From Glaciecola blandensis (lineage in GTDB: Bacteria; Pseudomonadota; Gammaproteobacteria; Enterobacterales; Alteromonadaceae): a stretch of DNA of 64,000 nt. Below the pieces are notes generated by a model that was not told the DNA's origin, did no database searches, and saw only the letters and a program-made list of their open reading frames with translations. Position 1 is the first letter of the stretch; every line of letters starts with the position of its first letter. This document shows, one piece after another, positions 63,677 to 64,000 of this stretch. The stretch lies in contig NZ_JAVRIE010000004.1 in the NCBI RefSeq assembly GCF_031846165.1, forward strand, positions 1 through 64,000, written 5' to 3'. Made by a program: the position numbers and the translations under genes.

Positions 63677-64000
63677 ATGCGTAAATTTACATTTTTATCA
63701 TTGATGATGGTACTTGCTGTTGTATGTATTTTTGCTTGCACTCCTTCAACATCAAGCAGCACGGACGCTCGAGAAAATAAATCAACGAAACAAAGCAAAG
63801 AGCCTGTGACTAGAGCGCTCGCTGCTGCCTATTCTCCTTTTTTCTCTTTTGGGGTTGCAGTGAATAGAAATCATGTAACTCAAGAAGATAATCCAGGTGC
63901 CAATATAGTTCAGCAGCACTTCTCTGTATTGACGGCTGAAAACGATATGAAGTGGGAAAGTATTCAGCCCAGTGAGAAACGCTTCACGTTTAAAGGCTCA
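63677..64000 (+). CDS. Lipoprotein endo-1,4-beta-xylanase, GH10 (3' end outside window)
   Basis: The first 108 codons encode a signal and lipobox IFAC (Cys21), a Ser/Thr/Lys-rich spacer, and the start of a GH10 barrel: FSFGVAVNRNHV, then HFSVLTAENDMKWESIQPSE, the diagnostic xylanase segment. GAGG lies eight bases before the ATG at 63677. The residue after Cys is Thr, not Asp, so outer-membrane anchoring is likely. It would cleave xylan at the cell surface or in the periplasm. The catalytic glutamates lie beyond the window edge. Confidence 0.92.
   Translation, partial: MRKFTFLSLMMVLAVVCIFACTPSTSSSTDARENKSTKQSKEPVTRALAAAYSPFFSFGVAVNRNHVTQEDNPGANIVQQHFSVLTAENDMKWESIQPSEKRFTFKGS

Overview
The window is a contiguous chromosomal segment of a marine gammaproteobacterium, most likely of the order Alteromonadales (Alteromonas/Glaciecola/Pseudoalteromonas relatives). 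This is inferred from gene content: an animal-type, chloride-dependent alpha-amylase with the C-terminal extension known from Pseudoalteromonas haloplanktis, an NhaD-type sodium/proton antiporter, a PanP-type aspartate decarboxylase, an orn/rsgA/psd/tRNA-Gly neighbourhood shared with enteric gammaproteobacteria, and polysaccharide-degrading lipoproteins. Base composition is moderately AT-rich. I see no insertion sequence, prophage, integrase or CRISPR array; gene density is high and the genes look like ordinary resident chromosome.

Layout. 1-6.3 kb: the 3' end of tuf with its terminator, an orphan FimT/GspH-type pseudopilin, the helicase HrpB, a hemolysin III (PAQR) membrane protein, a secreted kelch protein, and an AT-rich intergenic stretch with several hairpins before a 66-residue membrane protein. 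6.6-13.5 kb: secreted alpha-amylase, a CNNM/CorC-type CBS protein, DoxX, a small unknown protein, NhaD, and a chimeric protein in which an ECF sigma region-2-like segment runs into a four-helix membrane domain. 13.5-20.6 kb: a lipoprotein with a TonB C-terminal domain, the YadGH-type ABC exporter translationally coupled to a TrmB-like methyltransferase, a degenerate EAL protein, PanP and an ecdysteroid-kinase-like phosphotransferase. 20.7-33.3 kb: 2,4-dienoyl-CoA reductase, an OmpR/EnvZ-type two-component pair, a permease, a lipoprotein GH2 beta-galactosidase, a TPR protein, a DUF4287-type protein and a YibQ-type deacetylase.

33.3-38.4 kb: a MerC-family membrane protein behind a promoter whose -10 element lies inside a near-consensus Zur box; then a leftward cluster rsgA, psd, EamA transporter and glycerophosphodiesterase, and rightward orn and tRNA-Gly(GCC). 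38.6-47.3 kb is a signalling block: a LacI-type regulator with palindromes in front, a small exported protein, a Tat-exported polyamine-type binding protein coupled to a hybrid histidine kinase with no transporter genes, a pilin with a 28-residue leader, a uracil-DNA-glycosylase-fold protein and a multi-pass chemoreceptor.

47.4-64 kb: DedA, a hotdog-fold DUF4442 protein, MaoP, IlvI-IlvH, a cold-shock protein with a long leader, a class-C-type serine hydrolase, a fatty acid desaturase with a single-domain PqiA protein, a TraB/GumN lipoprotein, RhlE, YebE, an exported unknown protein paired with a secreted lipase-like hydrolase, a molybdopterin oxidoreductase, and the start of a lipoprotein GH10 xylanase.

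The most interesting items are the sigma/membrane chimera (12694-13467), the Zur-box MerC gene (33294-33876), the binding-protein/hybrid-kinase pair (40196-44256), and the unknown protein/lipase pair (58861-61119). Nothing here is a clear, large, undescribed multi-gene system. All start sites, motifs and hairpins were read by eye; no homology search was run.
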